A stretch of DNA of 32,140 nucleotides, from NCBI GenBank assembly GCA_903864265.1, contig CAIPFN010000183.1, positions 1 to 32,140 of the forward strand, in the 5' to 3' direction. This document shows positions 28,461 to 32,140 of the stretch, piece after piece. Made by a program: the position numbers and the translations under genes. This stretch comes from an uncultured Bacteroidales bacterium. GTDB taxonomy: Bacteria; Bacteroidota; Bacteroidia; Bacteroidales; UBA4417. Positions within the stretch are counted from its first letter, which is position 1; each line of letters opens with the position of its first letter. The notes below the pieces were generated by a model. It was not told the origin of the DNA and ran no database searches. It worked only from the letters and a program-made list of their open reading frames with translations.

Positions 28461-31178
28461 TTGAAAATACCCGGAAACCTATTAAAAGGAATCGCCTTCG
28501 ATACATACGGATGGATAGCAACGGCATCCGTCATACTGTGTGCCGTTTCGGGAGCCTTGCTGGCCATTCCCTACGACGTGGCCGCACCCTATCTTTCGGT
28601 TACCAGGTTTGTAACCGCCAATCCGGCCGCTTCGCTGGTGCGAAATATTCATTACTGGAGCGCACAGCTGTTTCTTATTCTGACCCTGGTACATATTTTC
28701 GAGCATTTGTGGAAAGGAAGCGAAAGCAATATCCGGAATAAGGGCTTATGGTTCAGGCTTACCCTCTCGATAGGATTTACATTTTACGTGATGCTTTCAG
28801 GATTTATCCTGAAAGCTGACGGTGACAGCTTGCAGGCACAGCTTATATTGTCGTCGCTTATCGAAAGCCTTCCCGTAATCGGCCATCTGCTGCAACAAAC
28901 CTTTATAGGGCCCGGCGGCCACCTGCAGCTGCTGTATATACAGCATGCTTCAACGGCAACTGTCATATTGTTCATCATCATCATAGAGCATGCCCGCAGC
29001 TTAAAGGTAAACCTGCTCACTATCCTGATCACGGTTGCACTGATCACGCTTACCGGTCTTTTCTTCAGGGCCCCGCTTAACGGATTGAACGACATGGTAA
29101 TGAAAGGCCCCTGGTACTTTGTGGGAATGCAGGAAGCACTTCATTGGCTCCAAAACCCGCTTGTAGCCACATTGGGATTGACAATGCTGTTCATTTTATT
29201 TTTCCTGCTGCCCTGGGTAAAACCTTTTTATAGCAAGCTGATTAAACGCGCCTTTGTCACCATACTCATTTTCTACGTTTTACTAACAATTACCGGCTTT
29301 TTCTTCCGGGGCCCCATGTGGCAGTGGCAATGGCCGGGACAGGCGGAATATAAGCTTCCATCGCTTTTTTATTCGGAAACGATCCGCTTATCAGGTCAGG
29401 ATAGCACACAGACTGTTGTAGTCCAGGGGCATGCCGAGGGTTGTGTTTCCTGCCACAAAGGGATGAGCGGGTTTTCGGATGCCCACAGGCCTGAGTATAT
29501 CGGTTGTTTTTCGTGTCATGGCGGCGATCCGTTTACACTGGATAAAGCCAAAGCCCATCGTACCATGTTCGCTGTTCCCGGCAATTTATCCAATGCACCC
29601 GAAAGCTGCGGCAACACCGGCTGTCATCCGGGTATTGTGAACCGGGTGAACCTTTCCCTGATGTCGTCGTTAAGCGGTATGATCAGCGTCGACAAATGGG
29701 TCTTCGGGGAAAATGACAGCCTTAACCAGGCTGAGCATGAGAATAATATAGGATATACCCCGGCCGGCATGCATCTGCGTAACCTATGTGCCGGCTGCCA
29801 CCTGGGGAACGAAAAAACCGGGACCGGTCCCCCTGCCTGGCTCGAAAGAGGAGGCGGTTGCCTGGCCTGCCATCTCACTTATGACGACAAGGCTCTGGCC
29901 TCGCTAAAGCAGCTTAGGGGCAGGCGACCACCGGACAATACCCTGCCGCTTTTTCACCCGGCCCTGAACCTGAATATTACCAACGACAAATGCAGGAGCT
30001 GCCACAGCCGTTCGGGCAGGATTTCGATGAATTATGAAGGCTGGCACGAAACGGAGCTGAAACCGGCACAAATCCAGGGTGAACCCGAATACCAGGTTTT
30101 ACCCGATCAGCGTGTTTTCAAAAAAATGCCCGAAGATATTCATCATCAAAAAGGCCTGCTGTGCATCGACTGCCACGGATCGTACGAACTGATGGGCGAC
30201 GGCAAACCTTATGCCCACAAGGAAGAAGCCGTTAAGGTACAATGCAGTGATTGCCATAGCCTGAAAGCTAAAAAACAGACATTCCTGGCCGAAACCGACC
30301 AGGAGTCGCAACTGATTTCCTGGCTGCGGAAATACAAAACAGAGGGAATACGGGTAATAGTCACCGAAAAGGGAGATCTCCCGCTCTTAAATACCCGGGT
30401 GGAAGCACAAGGCAGCCACCTGAGCCTGGTCAAAAAATCGGGGGCAGGTAGCGTGATTATGAAACCGCCTGCCAAGGCCTGCACCGAAGGCAAGGCCCAT
30501 GCCCGGCTGAGTTGCGAAGCCTGCCATACGGCCTGGGCACCTCAATGTATAGGATGCCATAACAGCTATGAAAAACAGGCAAGGGGTTTTGATATGTTGA
30601 AAAACTCCGTTCGAAAAGGAAGCTGGGTTGAATATGCATCCGAAGGCCTGGCCGAATTGCCGGTACTCGGTATAAACTTCACGGACAAGACGAAGAAAAA
30701 CGGGCAGGTATGCACTTTTACCCCCGGCATGATCCTTACCATTGACAAGGCTTCCTTCGCGGAAAGCGGGAAAACGGTTTTTCACCGGCTCTTTGCGCCT
30801 TCGTCGGCACATACCACGCAGCGCATGGGCAGGAGTTGTAAATCGTGCCATAACGACCCGCTGGCCCTGGGCTATGGAAGGGGAATACTGGCTTTCTCTT
30901 CCACAGGCAAGTGGTCCTTTGAACCTATGTATAAAAACAATATCCATGATGGATTGCCTGAGGATGCCTGGACCGGATTCCTGCAGGAGCGGAAGGATCA
31001 GGCTGCAACCCGGCAGGGCATGAGGCCCTTTAACGTGGAGGAGCAAAAAAGAATACTTACGGCGGGGGCATGCCTTACCTGCCACGCTGCAAATTCCAAA
31101 ACGATGAAGGCTGCTCTACAGGACTTCGAAAACACCATGGCTAAAAAAAGCAGGAAATGCGTATGGCCGGTATTCTGA
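28461..31178 (+). CDS. Cytochrome b fused to a 12-heme cytochrome c (quinol-oxidising complex subunit)
   Basis: A 905-residue fusion starting at TTG 28461, three bases after the Rieske stop. Residues 1-283 are a cytochrome b6/subunit IV-like core with seven predicted helices (about 17-37, 64-84, 98-118, 158-178, 183-203, 232-252, 263-283). Its two b-heme pairs are His64/His78 (13 residues between) and His162/His177 (14 between, the b6-type spacing). The quinol-site motif is GPWYFVG at 216-222 rather than PEWY. Seven helices leave the C-terminus in the periplasm. There follow eleven CxxCH sites (Cys328, 349, 443, 467, 511, 568, 595, 685, 696, 793, 871) and one CX4CH at 383-389, giving up to 12 c-hemes. 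Heme-free, beta-rich stretches lie at about 600-684 and 701-790. The protein probably takes electrons from menaquinol through Rieske and the b hemes to a periplasmic acceptor, which is unknown. Confidence 0.92.
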   Translation: MKIPGNLLKGIAFDTYGWIATASVILCAVSGALLAIPYDVAAPYLSVTRFVTANPAASLVRNIHYWSAQLFLILTLVHIFEHLWKGSESNIRNKGLWFRLTLSIGFTFYVMLSGFILKADGDSLQAQLILSSLIESLPVIGHLLQQTFIGPGGHLQLLYIQHASTATVILFIIIIEHARSLKVNLLTILITVALITLTGLFFRAPLNGLNDMVMKGPWYFVGMQEALHWLQNPLVATLGLTMLFILFFLLPWVKPFYSKLIKRAFVTILIFYVLLTITGFFFRGPMWQWQWPGQAEYKLPSLFYSETIRLSGQDSTQTVVVQGHAEGCVSCHKGMSGFSDAHRPEYIGCFSCHGGDPFTLDKAKAHRTMFAVPGNLSNAPESCGNTGCHPGIVNRVNLSLMSSLSGMISVDKWVFGENDSLNQAEHENNIGYTPAGMHLRNLCAGCHLGNEKTGTGPPAWLERGGGCLACHLTYDDKALASLKQLRGRRPPDNTLPLFHPALNLNITNDKCRSCHSRSGRISMNYEGWHETELKPAQIQGEPEYQVLPDQRVFKKMPEDIHHQKGLLCIDCHGSYELMGDGKPYAHKEEAVKVQCSDCHSLKAKKQTFLAETDQESQLISWLRKYKTEGIRVIVTEKGDLPLLNTRVEAQGSHLSLVKKSGAGSVIMKPPAKACTEGKAHARLSCEACHTAWAPQCIGCHNSYEKQARGFDMLKNSVRKGSWVEYASEGLAELPVLGINFTDKTKKNGQVCTFTPGMILTIDKASFAESGKTVFHRLFAPSSAHTTQRMGRSCKSCHNDPLALGYGRGILAFSSTGKWSFEPMYKNNIHDGLPEDAWTGFLQERKDQAATRQGMRPFNVEEQKRILTAGACLTCHAANSKTMKAALQDFENTMAKKSRKCVWPVF

Positions 31179-31311
31179 TTATGCCGGGAGGTACAACCAT
31201 AAAAATGTGAATAAATAACAGGAAAACCGCGGGTAGCCAAAAGACTTATTGCTCCATTTTGAATTCATCAGACCCACTCCCCCAAAATCCTATTCCTGAG
31301 CTCTGGTGTTT

Positions 31312-32046
31312 TTAAAAGAAAAACAGCTTAATACTTGCCGCTATCAGCACCACCGATAATACCCGTTTCAGGTTCAGTTCCGAAATAGTACGGCTGCCCA
31401 TGGCCGAACCTAACAAAGCTGCCGCCATCACCCCCGAAATCCAGTAAACAATATGAGGCTGAAGACTGATATGCTTACTCATCAGGCCGGTGAGCCCGCT
31501 GGCCGAATTGAGGAATATGAACAAGGCTGCTGCAGCTGAGGCTTCTTTAATCCTGGCGTAGCGGGCAAGGATAAGCACCGGCGACAGCAAAATACCTCCG
31601 CCTATACCAATAATGCCTGAGACCAGTCCGAGCAGCAAGCCCAGGCCCATCCCCGGCCAGAAGGGAGGATCGTGAGTGGTGTCGTTCTCCGTATTCCTGA
31701 CCAGCAGCATCCGCATCACCGCTATGATCAGCATGATGCCCAGGATGATTTTATACATCGTAGGGTTGATACTGATTTTAGCACCCAAATAGGCTGCAGG
31801 CATCGAAGTTAGCAGGAAAGGCAACACCTGCCTCCACCTGAAAAACCCGGCCCTGAAATACGAAATAAACGCGATGAGCGAAACCACCAGGTTCAATATC
31901 AGCGCATAATAACGGATGGATTCGGGTGCGAAGCTGAACAGCGCCATAAGGGCGAGATAGCCGCTGGCTCCGCCGTGCCCGACCGAAGAGTAGAAAAACG
32001 CGATCAGCATGAGGCCGGTCACGAAAAGCAATTCATTTTGTACCAT
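31312..32046 (-). CDS. TauE/SafE (TSUP)-family membrane permease
   Basis: A 244-residue integral membrane protein of the sulfite exporter TauE/SafE family (formerly DUF81). The first half carries LMLIAFFYSSVGHGGASGYLALM and the second half GLLLGLVSGIIGIGGGILLSPVLI, the paired glycine-rich motifs of the inverted repeat, with about eight hydrophobic helices. I chose the ATG at 32044-32046 because GGAAAGGAG lies four bases in front of it; an ATG at 32071-32073 would add nine polar residues. Members export or take up sulfite, sulfoacetate, thiosulfate or other organosulfur anions; the substrate cannot be read from sequence. It converges on the cytochrome gene with 133 bases between stops and no clear terminator. 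A functional link with the cytochromes is only a guess. Confidence 0.88.
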   Translation of the reverse strand: MVQNELLFVTGLMLIAFFYSSVGHGGASGYLALMALFSFAPESIRYYALILNLVVSLIAFISYFRAGFFRWRQVLPFLLTSMPAAYLGAKISINPTMYKIILGIMLIIAVMRMLLVRNTENDTTHDPPFWPGMGLGLLLGLVSGIIGIGGGILLSPVLILARYARIKEASAAAALFIFLNSASGLTGLMSKHISLQPHIVYWISGVMAAALLGSAMGSRTISELNLKRVLSVVLIAASIKLFFF

Positions 32047-32140
32047 GGTTCTCCTTTCCAATTCAGTTTGCATTCGGGAGGCTGTACTGTTTCCGGCGAC
32101 AACCCATCGGTTGCAATTTCATAAATCTTTCAATTCTTAG

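Noticed and set aside
30387-31085. 232-codon minus-strand ORF opposite the multiheme gene
   Set aside because: It is an antisense frame of the GC-rich CxxCH-containing gene; the plus strand has complete heme motifs and coding logic.
32063-32140. Open minus-strand frame running in from the right edge and ending in TGA, overlapping the upstream ATG of the TauE gene
   Set aside because: Only 25 codons are visible, with no recognisable motif; it could be the end of a gene outside the window but cannot be supported.

Overview
The window reads as chromosomal DNA of a Bacteroidota member. It carries two SusC/SusD pairs, a hybrid two-component regulator, Bacteroidota-type signal peptides and lipoboxes, and matches to the TAnnTTTG promoter element. 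I infer an environmental Bacteroidales/Marinilabiliales-like organism that respires, because of the Rieske/cytochrome b/multiheme genes at the right. No rRNA or tRNA is present to fix the taxonomy, and I saw no CRISPR array or insertion sequence.

Layout, left to right. (1) 1-360: AT-rich edge with the start of a DEDDh exonuclease and a 62-codon ORF; it differs in composition from the rest and may be phage-derived. (2) 379-3782, minus strand: P-loop kinase, GH13_18 phosphorylase (sucrose or sucrose-6F-phosphate type) and a MalE-like solute-binding lipoprotein with no permease genes in view. (3) 4062-8690, minus: SusC/SusD pair 1 ending in a convincing terminator. (4) 8691-9990: divergent promoter region with a LacI-type palindrome, then a LacI-family regulator on the plus strand. 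(5) 10333-13140, plus: hybrid two-component system with a periplasmic-binding-protein sensor, resembling the fructose sensor BT1754. (6) 13549-27651, minus: one long probable operon of MFS sugar porter, fructokinase, SusC2, SusD2, GH32, thioredoxin-like protein, GH36 alpha-galactosidase, lipoprotein GH32 and terminator. (7) 28026-31178, plus: Rieske protein and a cytochrome b fused to a 12-heme cytochrome c. (8) 31312-32046, minus: TauE/SafE-type permease.

How it works together (inference): SusC2/D2 imports fructosyl oligosaccharides, probably sucrose, raffinose-family sugars or short fructans. GH36 removes alpha-galactose and the two GH32 enzymes release fructose in the periplasm or at the surface. 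The HTCS senses the released monosaccharide, the MFS porter imports it and the PfkB kinase phosphorylates it. SusC1/D1, the LacI regulator and the GH13_18 phosphorylase operon look like a second arm handling intact sucrose or a sucrose-like glucoside in the cytoplasm.

The least ordinary parts are the Rieske plus cytochrome b/dodecaheme pair, which looks like a self-contained quinol-oxidising complex with its own periplasmic heme wire; the GH13_18 enzyme, whose acceptor-loop residues suggest a phosphorylated acceptor, next to an unassigned sugar-kinase-like gene; and the abrupt left edge, where ABC permeases would be expected.
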